Shown one piece after another: positions 40,277 to 52,649 of a stretch of 64,000 bases of DNA. Every line of letters begins with the position of its first letter. Position 1 is the stretch's first letter. The position numbers and the translations under genes were made by a program. Origin of the DNA: Scenedesmus sp. ARA3 (lineage: Eukaryota > Chlorophyta > Chlorophyceae > Sphaeropleales > Scenedesmaceae); assembly GCA_004335835.1 (NCBI GenBank), contig RWJK01000469.1, forward strand, positions 1-64,000. The letters run 5' to 3'. The notes under the pieces were generated by a model, which did no database searches, was not told where the DNA came from, and saw only the letters and a list, made by a program, of their open reading frames with translations.

Positions 40277-41515
40277 CTAGCCCTGCTCCTCCTGCTTCTT
40301 GATCTCCGCCACGTTGAAGGTGTCGCCTGCCTGGCCCGCGAGGCAGATCTTGAACACCTTGGTGGTGTCCGCGTCCGACTGGTTGCTGTCTATGAGGATG
40401 GACAGGATGGTCACGCTGTTGAACTGCAGCAGCAAGCAGCACAAACCCGGCAGCAGCCAGCAAACGCGGCAAACTTCAGGCACCGGGAGCTGTCACATGC
40501 TGACTCAATCCTCGCTCAACACAGCTTGCGCAGTTCTTCACAGCATGGCAACAGCTGCAGCTCCCAGAAGCTGGTGTACAGCAGCTGGTGCAAAGCAGGG
40601 CTGTGAAGGACAGCTGATGCCCGTAGCGATTGAACTACTGCGATCCCTTGCTCCTGTAGCTGTCAGTGCATCAGCCGCGCTAAAAGTGCGGCCTTAGTGC
40701 TGAGGCACACACCTTTGTGAGCTTCAGTGAGATGGGCTCTCCTGCCAGCTCCTTGGGGGTGAGGTCCAGCTGCTGAACGCATGGCACGCTGTCTGCATCA
40801 CTGAAGCCTAGGCTCATCCTGCAAGCACCAGCAGCATGCACACGACATACGTCGTGTTGCTGATGCACAGCTGGCTGGCTGCGACGGTGTGATAGCATGC
40901 ATGCCAAAAGCTGTTGCAGCGCTCAATACTCAAAGGCACTGCCTCAGGCATCTTCAAGGATGCGCGCCTGCCTGCCACAGCACCGCGTGCAGCCATGCCA
41001 CTGCAGCTGTTGACAGTGCCACTTTCTTGCTGTGGCTCAGCTGGCGTAGCTGGCAGCCTGCTGCATGCGTGTGTGCCTGCTGCGCACCTGTTGGTGTACA
41101 GCTTGACCACCTTGGGCCCCTCCTCCTCTGGCCCCTTGATGGTGATGCTGTGGATGCGCACTTTCTGGTTGAAGTGGATGTTTAGCAGCAGCTGCTCGTC
41201 CGTGTCTGACTCCAGGAACAGCCCATCATCCTCCCTGTGGGGCATAGCATTCAAATTAGCGGGCAGTACAGCTGCTTTACGGCAGTGGGGCTGACAAGCA
41301 GCATACAAAACACAGTTCACAGCAGGAAACAGGAATGTGATCTGCATCAGTTGTATATGTCCGTAAAGTCGCGCAAAAAGAGGCTGCCTTCCACGATCAT
41401 CAACCCACCTGTACCCCTGCTTGAGAACATTGGTGGCTGGATGCGCATGCTGCTCATTCAGGCACTCCAGACAGCTCCAATCAATGAAGTCCAGCAAATC
41501 CTTGGCACCAGACAT
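40277..41515 (-). CDS. PITH-domain protein (PITHD1-like)
   Basis: Exons: 41515-41409, 41234-41088, 40818-40713, 40423-40277 (507 nt, 168 residues). The protein is essentially a single PITH domain, the proteasome-interacting module first described at the C-terminus of thioredoxin-like 1. Diagnostic blocks appear in order: LLDFIDWSCLECLNEQHAHP, NVLKQG, LESDTDEQLLLNIHFNQKVR, ITIKGPEEEGPKVVKLYTNR, LDLTPKELAGEPISLKLTKF and SVTILSILIDSNQ. No thioredoxin domain precedes it, so it is the stand-alone PITHD1 type, which binds the 26S proteasome in animals. The start at 41515 (MSGAKDLLDF) leaves no room for more upstream in frame that looks coding. It lies head to head with PEX7. Confidence 0.95.
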
Positions 41516-41951
41516 CCTGAGTGATGCTTGCAAGGAAGGAGGAAAGAAAAGGCAAGAGCAGCAGGTGGGCTGGAGGTTGGCACTGTTGCTGACCTGATCT
41601 GCAAGGCAGTACAGTGTCGGGCTTTCCTTCACGTGAAACTAAGATTGATCATTGCCCCTGCAGAGGAAAATGCCGGATGTTTAACTCCGTTGCCTTTTGT
41701 AATGCACTGTCAGTCATTTTAGGGTCTTCCGGGTGCTGAGCCAACATGAGTTGCTGTCAACTTCTTTGTAAAGTTATGCTTTTGTCTTGAGAAACCGTTA
41801 GTCAAAGTCCGCGGTCGTCAAGCTGGTAATTACACGCGTACAACTTTTCAATCGGAACCAGAAGCACATACAGCAACATCCATTCGTAGTAATCATGGCC
41901 GTATTTACTAGGTGATATGTTTTTCGAGGCGCGTTCGGCGTAAAGTTTGCC
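41516..41951. promoter_or_regulatory. Divergent intergenic region between PITH and PEX7 genes
   Basis: 436 nt between opposing start codons, A/T-rich around 41640-41860. It probably carries both promoters. No other feature is visible. Confidence 0.5.
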
Positions 41952-43899
41952 ATGCCTCGTTTTAAGACTGCTTTCAATGGCTACTCCGTTAAGTTCAGCC
42001 CGTTCATTGAGAACCGGCTGGCGGTGGCGACAGCACAGAACTTTGGTATCATTGGCAATGGGCGCCTGCACGTGCTGGAGGTGAGAGCTGCTGCAGTTGG
42101 TGAACTGCTGCCACATCAGCAGCAGCAGCAGCAGCAGCAGCAGAGGGCACCCAACTTACCATGCTTGCCTTGGTACCCTGGTAAAGCGCCGTGCCAGCAT
42201 AACAAGTTCTTGGTGGATTGAATGCGGTGCAGATGACTCCTGGTGGATTGATGGAGACAGCAGCGTTTGACACAGCAGATGGCCTGTACGACTGTGCTTG
42301 GAGTGAAGAGAATGAGAACATTGTGCTGGCAGCATCAGGCGATGGCAGCGTCAAGGTGTATGACCTGGCGGCACCTCCAATGGCAAACCCCCTGCGTGTG
42401 TTTAGAGAACACAAGCATGAGGTGAGCCTGCTAGTACACAGCAGCATCCACAGGAGCTCGCAAAAACAGTTCATGGTGCTGCGTATCAGCTGTCAGACCA
42501 GTCGGCTGGCCTGGCCACGCAGGTGCATTTGCATTCAATGTTGCTGCATCCCACCGCTCCTAGGCATGTTGCATCATCTCCATAGCAACAGGAATGGGAA
42601 TAGGTTTAGGGGTGCAGTCAATTGGGCCGCCTGCGCGCAAGTGGTAGCCGAGGGTTGCGCAGTCTGACTGGTGTCTCTCGTGATAGCTTCAACTCGCTGT
42701 GTGCTGCTCTTTCGCTGCTGCAGTGCTGTTGCTTGAGCTGGAACATGCAGCGGCGAGATCTGTTTCTAAGCAGCAGCTGGGATGACAGCATCAAGCTGTA
42801 CTCGATACATAACCCAGGCTCCATGCAGACGTTCTTAGGGCACTCCTACTGCGTCTACCATGTAGCCTGGTGAGCGCAGCTGCAATGCAAGCCACAGCCG
42901 CCATGTTCACCAGGCGCACCACCTGGCAGCGCTGCTGTGCTGAGCAGCAGGCGGCGGAACAAACAAGCAAGCAAGCAAATTGCGAGCAATGTACATCGCA
43001 AGTGCCAGCGTCGAACAGAAGTTGCGATTGCAGCAAGCCTGCAGTTCATGCTGCAATAATGTTTTGAGGTGCTGCTTCCACCCTGCTGCTCCTGTCAGCT
43101 CATGCGCCTGTCCATCCTTCTTCTGCTGTGCCAGGGCTCCTGCGCACGGTGATGTGTTCCTGTCAGCGTCAGGCGACACCACGGTGCGGCTGTGGGACCT
43201 GCGGCAGCCGCAGCCCACACTGGTGCTGCCTGCACACGCCTTCGAGGTGCTGTCTGCGGACTGGTGCAAGTACAACGACTGCATCATCGCCACGGGCTCC
43301 ATAGACAAGACCATCAAGATCTGGGATGTGCGGCAACCACAGCAGCCGCTGACGACGCTGTTCGGGCACTCGTAAGTCGCCAGGGTTAACGCAGATGATG
43401 CTGAGTGGGTGTGGAGCATGCGTCGTCCGCATGCGCAGTATCATGCTATGAATGTTTGTCATCGGCGCAGTGTTTAGGTGGTCGCGCGCTGCATTGTTAC
43501 CTGCCAGCAGCATCCCTGCAAACCCTGCCTATGTGATGACGGTGTACTTACTCACCTGTGTATCTACCAACTAATATACCATCCGCGCTTCTTTCAGCTA
43601 GCGTAATGACTGTAAAGCTTTGTTGCCGCTGCGCTCCTGTCGTGCCACCCTGCAGCTATGCTGTGCGGCGGGTGCAGTTCTCGCCGCACGCCGAGAGCGT
43701 GCTGGCGTCATGTGCATACGACATGTCGGTGAAGCTGTGGGACTACAGGGCACCCGAGGATGCGCTGCTGCGCAGCTGGGACCACCACACCGAGTTTGCC
43801 ATAGGGCTCGACTTCAGCCTCCTGCGGGAGGGGCTCATGGCGAGTGCTGGCTGGGACGAGTGGACCTGCGTGTGGCACCAGTCAGCGCCTGGGCCATAG
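41952..43899 (+). CDS. PEX7: PEX7, peroxisomal targeting signal 2 receptor
   Basis: Five exons: 41952-42080, 42233-42421, 42724-42869, 43135-43371, 43656-43899 (945 nt, 314 residues; human PEX7 has 323). It is a WD40 beta-propeller that binds PTS2 cargo in the cytosol and delivers it to the peroxisome with PEX5-type co-receptors. The start FNGYSVKFSPF, the blades with GDGSVKVYDL, SSWDDSIKLY, SGDTTVRLWDLRQP, GSIDKTIKIWDVRQP and AYDMSVKLWDYR, and the ending GLMASAGWDEWTCVWH are all characteristic of PEX7, not of generic WD40 proteins. The exon 3 join (KHE|CCCLSW) is the least certain: it replaces the usual EVYSVDW, so a slightly different acceptor or an unusual substitution is possible. Confidence 0.95.
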
Positions 43900-44411
43900 C
43901 AGGTCAGCAGCAGAGGCTCTGGCAGCAGCCGCTTGGCAGGATAAATGAAAAGAGTTGACCGGCATCTTGAGGCTGCACTATGCTGCGCCAGCCATGTGTT
44001 GATGTGTGCTGTTGCTGGGTTGGCAGGCTCGGGAGCGGGCCCGCTGCTTAGCTGTTGTCATGGCATGCTGCTGCCGTCCCAGGGATTGCATCGACTCATA
44101 TTGCTTCTTCGATCTTGTTCAGCAGCATCTCCTAGCATCAGCTGGATGTTGGCGTGTACATACACGCGAATAGAGTGCAGGCTAGCATTTGTCATCTTAG
44201 GGTTTGGCTATGACAGCTCTGTCCATCTTGCCCATTTGAAGCACTTACATTTGTACTGGATGATCTTCTCTGTTGTATGTGAGTGCGAAGGGTGTCCGAT
44301 GAGGCGTCGACCACCTTGTACAGCATTGTAGTGCGCTCTGCATGTCGTGTCCCTTCGCGCACCATGCTTGGCTGAGAAGCGGCGAAGCCTGAAGTATTGT
44401 AAAACAGCACC
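43900..44411. other. Intergenic spacer between PEX7 and the NT-C2 gene
   Basis: 512 nt between two + strand genes. T/G-rich with TGTAA at 44398-44402, only 10 nt before the next ATG, so it may not be the PEX7 signal. No gene is visible. Confidence 0.4.
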
Positions 44412-47400
44412 ATGTTGAAGCGTGTGTCGCGAGGGCTTGGCCATACGGCCAAGCAAGCGCAGAAAGTGCACCTGAAAGTGGACGTGGAGAAGCTGGACAA
44501 CCTGCCAGCTGCTGTAAAGAAATGCCGTGTTGTTTGGTCGAGGGGCCCCAAGGTGCAAATGACCAACATCAAGGATGTTGCCAAGGGTGAGCAGGCCTCA
44601 AGGCCAGCAACTGCTGCTTGGCCACTCTGCTGGTGATTGCCTGTGTGGTTGTGTCAGGCTGTACGCTAACAGCACAAACACCATCTCAATCTTAGATAAA
44701 CTGAGTGCAGGTGCCGTTGTCTTCAAACAGCAGCTAAGCCAAATAGCCACGATGTACAGAGATGCGAAGGGCGGGTTTGAGCCAAAGGTGAGCACAGTGC
44801 ACATCCTGCCAGCATCTGCTCCTGCTCCATGGTGTGCTGTTCAGATAGCATGCAGCAGCGCTTCAATGGTACTTAATGCTTATCTGGGAGAAGTGTGTGA
44901 AGTTTGACGGCTTGCAGTTGCATGGCAGAGGAGCCCTAGCACTGTGTTAGCAGCAGGCGTCATGGTATGCCAAGATGCATCGCCACTGCGGCTGCTGCTT
45001 GCAGGAATACAAGTTCCAGGTGCAAGTGCCCGTTAAGGGCGATGAGACAAAGCTCATCACAGTTGGCAAGGCAGACTTGGACCTGTCCTTCTTTGTGCTG
45101 TCTCTGGGGCAGCCGCAAAGCAAGCTCGTGCCCATCATGTTCAAAGTTGGGGCTGCCAGCACAGGCTACCTCAAGCTGCTCATCACTGCAGAGGCGGTTG
45201 CAGGAGACATCGATGAAGATGGCATGACAGAGGTGTCTGGCATGACAGGAGTGGCACACATGAATGAGGAGCAGGACCTGTCAGGTGCGTACAGGCCAGG
45301 TGATGGAAGGTGCTTGGGGCAGTGACAGAGCTGCCACCTGTGACAGGCACTCCACAGGGATGTATGCAGTCGAAGCAAACATCTGCAGTGCAGCCTCTTG
45401 CCAAGTGGCATAGAACAGGCTGCTTTTCAATCGTGCATTGTCAAGGAAGGCTGTAAAGTGAGGTAAACTGCTCCTAAAGGTGTTCCTGCAAGTCACAACT
45501 GGCAGCCAGAGCCTCAGTTCTGTTCTGCAACTCACCTGCATGCTGTGTTGCTCCTGCCACAGGCTTCAATGAGGAGGCAGAAGATGGAGACACATTCTCG
45601 TTCAAGCCACAGTCTAAGCCTTCACCAACGGCAGCAGCCAGCGCAGCAAGGAAGAACAGCAGGTTTGCAGCCAGCCCAACAACAGCGGCGGCAGCAGCAG
45701 CGGCAGATGAGCCCAAGCCCTGGGAGGCCAAGGGCCCAGGGCCTGGCAGCAGGAGGGAGAGTGATGCCAGCAGCAAGGCGCTGGCAGCCGCAGCTGCTGC
45801 CACAGCTGGTGGAGCCGCTGATGACGACGGCGACATCTCCCCCATGAGTCTGTCTCCCAGCGTGAGTACTCACTTGCTGCCAGAGCATATTGTGTGCAGC
45901 ATGCAGAGCAGCCATGAATATTGGTGAAACATCAGTGCGTGCTCTGTACGGAGTCGCATGGTTTGTAGAGGGTCTGCAGGTGCTTGCTTATGCTGCTGTT
46001 GTGAACAGTACGTTATCTCTATGCCAAATGAACTGTGGTTGTCTGGCTATCATCGCTGCCTGCAGGCCTCCACTGAGCTGTCAGCAGAGGCAGAGAAGCC
46101 AGCCAGCAGAGGCCCAGGCAAGCCTAGTGTGGTTGGTGCCATGGGCACTCGCGCTGCTGCAGGCAGCAGCGGTGGTGCAGCCGCTGCAGCAGCCAAGGAT
46201 GCACGCAGCCAGCTGTTTGGCAGCGGAGGCGGCCCGGCAGCAGCTGGCAAAGGAGCACTGGTCCGCAGCGGCAGTGGAAAGAGCATTCAAGATCTGTCTG
46301 AGGATGAGGCCAGGTCAGAGCTGTTTGGTAGCGGCGGCCGCAACAGCAGCCATGGCAAGGGGGCACCAGCAGCTGGTGCTGCAGCATCACAACGTAGCAA
46401 GGCAGCTGGCAGCAGCAGCAGCGGCAACAGTAGCAGTGGCGCTAAGGCTGCTGCCAGCAGCCCTGCACCAGCAGCTGCACCTGGCAAGCCGCCTGCAGGC
46501 AAGACCAGTGCGCCTATTTCCAGAACCAGCAGCACAAGCAGCAGCAATGCAGGGTTGTCTGTAGCTGCTGGCGCTGCATCTGTCTCTGCTGCTGCTGGTG
46601 CTGGTGGCCGGCGGGGACTGCTTGACAGGTCAAAGGTGAAGGAGGCGCAGGAGCAGCTCGCAGAGGTGCCCGCCGGCAGCAGCACAGCAGCCAGCAGCAG
46701 CACAACGAATCGCTCACGTGCAGCGTCATCAAACAAACACAGCTTGTCAGACACGGATGACGAGGATGGGCCGCCAGCTGCTGCTGGCTATGGTGGGCAG
46801 GTGCTGAAGGCGCCTGCAAGCAGGCTGGTGGCCAGTGTGGCACAAGTGCCTGTGCAGCCAGCAGCAAGTGCCAGGCAAGCAGCGGCGGGCGGCAGTATGG
46901 GCGGCCATCCTGACAGTGCAGCATCCAGGCAGCTGGCGGTGGAGAATGAGAAGCTGCGCGCACAGATGGTAGCGCTGCGGGAGCAGGCAGTGGCTGCGGA
47001 GGATGCACGGCGGCAGGCGCGGCTGGCTGCCGAGAATGCTGCAGCGGAGCGGGACGAGTACAGAGGGCAAGCAGAGGAGCTGCAGCAGCAGCTGAAGGAG
47101 GTAATGCATGGGTCTTTTGTTTAGGTTAGTTTTGAAGGGATGGTAGGGCTGCTGGGGCTGTGGGTGGGGGCTGACGCAAATGGTAATGGGGTTGCTGGCG
47201 TCTGATATCATCCTTGTCACAGCAAGTACGTAGTGGGTGGGGCGGCAGGTGGCACACTGCATCACACAACTGCAACAACATAGCATGCTGCAGCTGACAC
47301 AGACACACCGTGCCAGGTGAGCTGACTCTGACAGACTCTTGACACATACCTCTTGTCAATCTTTGCCTTTTCATGCATTGATAAAAAGATTAATCCTGTC

Positions 47401-47436
47401 CAAACTGCAGCCCTCCACACCATGTTGCACTTTGCT

Positions 47437-47467
<31 letters not shown>

Positions 47468-47604
47468 CATGCACAGAAGCACCACGCCATGTTGGGCATG
47501 TCGACGTTTTGCTGCTTTGCCGGCTACCAGGCAATTGTGGGCATGGTGACAGCAGAGGAGGCAGCAGACCTGGAGCGGCAGGTGTTGCGGCTACAGGAAC
47601 AGCT

Positions 47605-47635
<31 letters not shown>

Positions 47636-50438
47636 CAGCAGCAGCAGACTGTACACGCACCTGAGGACGCTAAGCAGTTGCAGCAGGAGAAAGCCCTGCT
47701 GCAGCAGCAGGTAGAAGGTGCTCAACACAGCGTGGGAGAGTTGCAGCAGCGGCTGGAGGAGCAGCAGCATCTCACAGCAGAGCAACTACAGCAGCTGCAG
47801 CAGCAGCTAGACGAGCAGACTGTGCAGCACCAGGAGCAACAGCACAGCGTCATCACCCAGATGGCCGAGCTGAAGCGGCAGTTGGCTGAATCAACGGCTT
47901 ATGCAAAGGAGTGTGAGCTGCACACAGATGAACTGGACGGACAGGTGAGGAAGCCACACCTGTAGCAGAGACAGCCTCTGTGACCACTGCACTGCAGCGT
48001 CTCAAATTTCTTGCCAGGGCGGCTCTGGCAGCGCAGCCTGGTGGCAGACTAACCCACGGGTCTGTACTGTGCACACCACCGTTTGCTGAATCAAGACCAA
48101 TGGCTCATATCAAGCTTGCATGGCTTGTGTCCAAACGCAGGTGGCAGAGCTGACAAGGGAGCTGCAGGCCACACAGGAGCTGCTGCAGCTGCAGCAAGAA
48201 GCAGCAGCGCAGCTGGCAGAGGCTGCTAAGCCGCCGAGCGGCAGTGGTGATGTGCCTGCACTGAGCGGCGTGATTGTGGAGCTCAGGGCGGCAGTAGCTG
48301 CTGCTGAGCAGAAGGCAGCAGTTGCAGAGAAGCAGGTGGGTCATGACAGCCGCAGCGAGGCTGGCTCAGCGCTTCCTGCAAGGTCTAGCCTGTGTAGCTA
48401 CCTGTTAAGACTGACACAACCTGTCATGTACCGCAGTCCTGCTGTCTGTTGAACTGTTTTTTGCTGGCGTTATTATGCTCGATCTCCTGTTCTTCTGCCT
48501 GCTGGCTGCTTTTGTGACTTGCAGCGTGACAGTATTCTGGAAGTGTTGCTCAAGGAAGTGCAGATAGCCAGCCAGTTGGATGAGATGGCCCAGCACATGG
48601 CTGACAGCAAAGTGGTGGAGGCAGCCCAGTTGTCGACAGCTGTGCTGGTGAGACACCAACCTGGTGCCTGCATGCGGACTCTGGAACAGGCCATGTCAAG
48701 TGCCTGACAGCTGCTTGCTGATGCCTTTGCAAGTGTGGGGTGCGACTGTGTTGCTTGGATTGTGTTGCCTGGTCCAGCAGCTGCGTCCCACGTTGTGCTT
48801 CTAGAAAGCTTGGCAATGACGCACCTGGTGTCATGCGCAGGCTGATGACCCAGCCGTCCAGGGGGCGCTGCTGCAAGTGGTGGTGGCTTTCAGGGCGGCG
48901 CTGGCAGCCGCTGCAGCGCACCATGCCACAGAGGCGCGCCTGGCTGACAAGTAAGTGGCTGCCAGGCAATGTGGTTGCAACACAGGGACGAAGCGCTGCA
49001 TAACAAGTGATCACGCTGACATGTATGGCTGCTGATCGTGACTGATAGCCTCAGAAGCCAACGGCTGGCTGTTGAACAGCTTCGTGCATTGTGCACCGCA
49101 GGTTCACTGCCATGAAAGCAATGCTGGACGAAGTACAGGCAGCACGCAAGGCAGAGCGCGAGCAGCTGCAGCTGCAGCAGCAGCAACAGCCGCAGCAGCA
49201 GCAACCAGGCTTGGATTTTGTGTTGGAGCAGATGGCACAGCTGGAGGCACAAGTCAGCCAGTTGCAGCAAGACAAGCAACTCCTGCTGCAGCAGCAGCAA
49301 CAACTTGGCGGTGTTGAAGGTCCAGAAGACCTTGCCAAAGTGAAGCAGCAGCTCAACAGCAGCAAGCGCAAGGTGCAGCAGCTGACACAGGCCCGTGACA
49401 AGCTGGAGATCATCCTGCATGACTTTGAGGCAGCTGCAGCAGAAGAAAAGCAACAGTTGGAGAAGCAGCTGTCGGCTGCCAACCAGGCAGCATCCAGAGC
49501 CACCAGCCAGCTGACAGATGTAGCAGAGCAGCTCGCACAGGCACAGCAGCAGCTGGCTGAAGCTCTTGAGCAGCAGCAGCGCTTGCAGCAGCACATAGAT
49601 GCACAACAGCAGCAGCTGCAGGCACAGTGGGAGCAGTTAGAAACACAGCAGGCAGAGCGTGCTGCTGCTGCTGCCGTCACTCCTGCTGCTGCTGCCGCAG
49701 TGGCGGGCGCTGAACTGCAGGTAGGCACCAGGCACAACCAGCCACACAGGCACAGGGCACACCCTCAGCAGCAGCAGGCTCAGCGCCAGCCCTGAGCAGT
49801 CCCCACAGACCGTGCCCTGTGCCTGCAGGCTGGTGTGCCTGGCAGCAGCACCCTCCACACTAAACCGCACAGTCGCATGGGTGCACGGGCAAGGGGGCCG
49901 GGAAGGGCGGGCGTAGCACCACCACACACCAACCAAGCTAGCAGCCGTTTTCTTGTGCCGGCAACTCTGCTAACTGCAGCCTGCCTGCCCTCTGCTCTCC
50001 TGCTGCCTCTTGCCGCACCAACCTGGCCCCACTGCCGTGCCGTTGCCCAGGTGATTGCGTTGGCAGACAACGCAGGTCCCAGCGGCATGCAGGAAGCGCT
50101 GTCGGCAGCGCAGGCACAGCTGGCTGAGCTGCAGCGGCAGCTGGCGGAGGGCGAGGCCGAGCGGCGTGGGCTGGAGGCTGAGCTGGCGCGGCTGCGGCGG
50201 CAGCTGGCTGAGGAGCAGTCTGAGCGCGGCGCGCTGGAGGAGCAGCTGGCGCAGCACCTGGAGGAGTCGGAGGACTTCATGGCGCAGGTGCGGCGGCTGT
50301 GAGGGCGCATGTGCGCAACCAAGTGCTTGGTATGGTGGCGTGCAAATGAGCTGCATTGAACTGATGATGGTGGTGCAGAGAATGCACAGCCTTGCACGCA
50401 TGTGCTTCACCAGCTTGTATGTGTCTTATGTGTCTTGC

Positions 50439-50489
<51 letters not shown>

Positions 50490-51358
50490 CAGGACGCTGT
50501 TGCTGCGTACGAGGCCAAGTACAACAGGCTGAAGACGCGGTACAGGGAGCTGACTGAGGCGCACCGTGAGGAGGTGGATGGGCTGCATGAGGAGATTGCT
50601 GGCTTGCAGGAGCGGCTGGTGGACCTGGAGGCGGCAGCAGCACAGCTGGAGGCAGCACGGTGCGTAGGCCGTGTGCATGCTTTGTTCGCATGCCACTTGG
50701 CACGACAGCAAGGAAGTTGCATGTCATGGCCTGTAACCCACAGCACATGCTCCCTCTCAGCACAGCACGTGCAATGCTCTGGTGCGCTGCTTTGCAACCA
50801 TGTGCAAGTTGCCTGCTGGCATTGTTTGACCATCATGGGCAGGTGGTAGCAGTTAGCGACTGATGCTCTGTTGCTGCTTCTGGCTGCTGCGCATCTCCAG
50901 GTCCCAGGCGCAGCATGGTGAAGCAACTCTGGCGGAGACGCTGGTCAAGTCCAGCAAGGCCAGCAGTGAGCTTGCAGCCCTGCGCATTGAGAACCAGTCA
51001 CTCATGCAGGTAAGCTGCCTTGCCAGACTCGACCTAGGGTCTGCACACGCACTCTGCACTGCTGGAAGCCGACTGCTGCTGTCATGCCACTTGTGGCTGC
51101 TTGCCGTCCATGCGACAATAGTAACATTCCGTCCAACAAGTTGCTGGCATCTCCGCCTTCGTCTGTGTGCTGATGTGTACATGTGACGTGTCTATGCGCC
51201 TGCTGTGCCTGCAGGAGCTGATCGCCAGGAAGCTGGCGCTGGCGCAGTGCGCCGAGCGCGAGGTGGTGGGGCGGCGCGAGCTGTACAAGGCCAAGGAGAC
51301 CAACATGAAGCTGGCCAGCAAGATGACGCGCCTGGAGGTGCAGATGTACAAGAAGTGA
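44412..51358 (+). CDS. NT-C2-domain, glutamine-rich long coiled-coil protein (1327 aa)
   Basis: Fourteen exons: 44412-44586, 44711-44787, 45005-45284, 45563-45861, 46066-47100, 47531-47944, 48141-48335, 48525-48647, 48841-48950, 49102-49720, 50051-50287, 50493-50659, 50901-51009, 51215-51358 (3984 nt, all phases consistent). Residues about 17-165 form an NT-C2 domain, the lipid- or membrane-binding module of EEIG1/EHBP1 and of plant NT-C2 coiled-coil proteins: KVHLKVDVEKLDNLPAAVKK, VVWSRG, YKFQVQVPV, GKADLDLSFFV, GYLKLLITAE. A Ser/Ala/Gly-rich linker holds two LFGSGG motifs. From about 565 on the protein is nearly continuous coiled coil with CAG-encoded Gln runs. The last four exons (about 1108-1327) recur as two separate genes to the right. 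A role as a membrane-to-cytoskeleton or organelle-positioning tether is inference from the architecture; plant relatives include PMI1. Confidence 0.88.
47602..47648 (+). repeat. In-frame CAG run encoding polyglutamine
   Basis: Within exon 6 of the NT-C2 gene. CAG is interrupted by one GAG and yields about 14 Gln in the coiled coil. Confidence 0.9.
50441..50488 (+). repeat. (CTG)16 abutting a splice acceptor
   Basis: Sixteen perfect CTG units run to within 4 nt of the acceptor AG (50491-50492) of intron 11 of the NT-C2 gene. They occupy the place of the pyrimidine tract. Confidence 0.95.
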
Positions 51359-52649
51359 TGTGCATGCCGTAAAGTTTGCGCGCTTGACAGCTCTGCCAGG
51401 GCTGGTGCTGTCAGCGCCGCTGTTTGTGGCTTGAAATCTGGTGTGGCCGGGCAAATCTGTAGCATAGCAGGGTTCAGTTCGTGTTTGTTGCAGCACAGCA
51501 TGCTGGTTATGGTGTTTGGTGTGGGACAGGTAGGGCCGTGTACAGGACAGTGGCTCGCCAGACATCGGTGTAGCCCAGACTGCTTGGCTTATTTATCAGA
51601 GTCTGTGGTGGTCACCCATGATTTTGACTTGCGAGGCAACGTGACTATCAGGGCTGTTGGCTGCCAGGTCACTGCAATTTGCACATCTGTAACTTTCTGG
51701 TCATATATGGGACACATGCTCGTTTTCAGTTCAAGCTCAGGCGTCGCATGAATGCTATGTAACAGCTTGTGGTCCAAACCACAGTGACTAAATGCCACTG
51801 ATGATAGACCTTCTGTTGCTCAAAATGCAGCTGAACTCCTTGCACTTGATTGTTGCTGCACAGGCTAACCAACGTTGGCTTGGGTCTTTGGGGCCACACC
51901 CTGAGGCAGATGAGGGGCCCCCAATTCAGTCCAACAAAGGATGACTGTCACATTTAATCTAGTTAGCCGGGCATTTCTTGCACACGGCTGAATCGCCAGC
52001 AGCGCTGGCAAGCCATCACTCAGTCCGACAATACAAAACACACTGTGCAGAAACAGCAGAGATACTGTATTGCTGCATGCATACGTACTGATTGAAGATC
52101 ATGGACGTGATGCTGTACGCAGCCAGTGACACAGACACTTGTACACATTGTAGTTGGCTTGTGAATGCAGTACATGCAACATTAATGCATTGGAAAGTAT
52201 AGTATATCATTAAGCAATGATTGCCGGAAAGCACGGCCAAGCAGCCGTGCCATGAATGAGCCTCATGCTAAATGCCTTCAACCCAGTACGGTCGGCAATG
52301 ATGTTGAATGACCAGTGACAGCAGCTGCCACTGCAATTGGCATACATCTGCACTTGATTGATGTCAAGCCAAATTGCGAGCCGGCAGGCCTGCTGGTACG
52401 CTGCGCTCAGCACAATCACGCTTGAAGGCCTGAATGTGTGATCAGACTCCATGTGTACATATCACAAGGGTGCAGCAGTGCATGCACTGTTGCGGTCAAG
52501 CACCTGCCACCCGCACTGCTGCTGGCCTTGTCAGCCTTCAGCATGCTGAGCACTACGCTGCCGCCGCTGTCCACCTGCCTTGTGTGTCACCGGCGAGTTG
52601 CTGCCAAGCTGTAGCAGCTGCAAGTACCGCAAACGGCAGCTGTTGGCGC
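51359..52649. other. Convergent intergenic region between the NT-C2 gene and its first small paralog
   Basis: 1.29 kb. The left part is T/G-rich with TGTAA at 51758-51762, 400 nt after the NT-C2 stop, a reasonable polyadenylation signal. The right part is less skewed. No coding frame with credible composition and no RNA gene. Confidence 0.4.
51758..51762 (+). promoter_or_regulatory. Candidate TGTAA polyadenylation signal of the NT-C2 gene
   Basis: TGTAA followed by CAGC, 400 nt downstream of the stop codon. It is the first TGTAA after the gene that I find. The motif is short, so chance is possible. Confidence 0.35.

Noticed and set aside
42724..42869. PEX7 exon 3 considered as a separate frame starting at an upstream ATG (42622)
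   Set aside because: The upstream part (GRLRASGSRGLRS) does not fit a WD40 blade, and the phase 0 join at 42724 gives the right total length and a natural blade.
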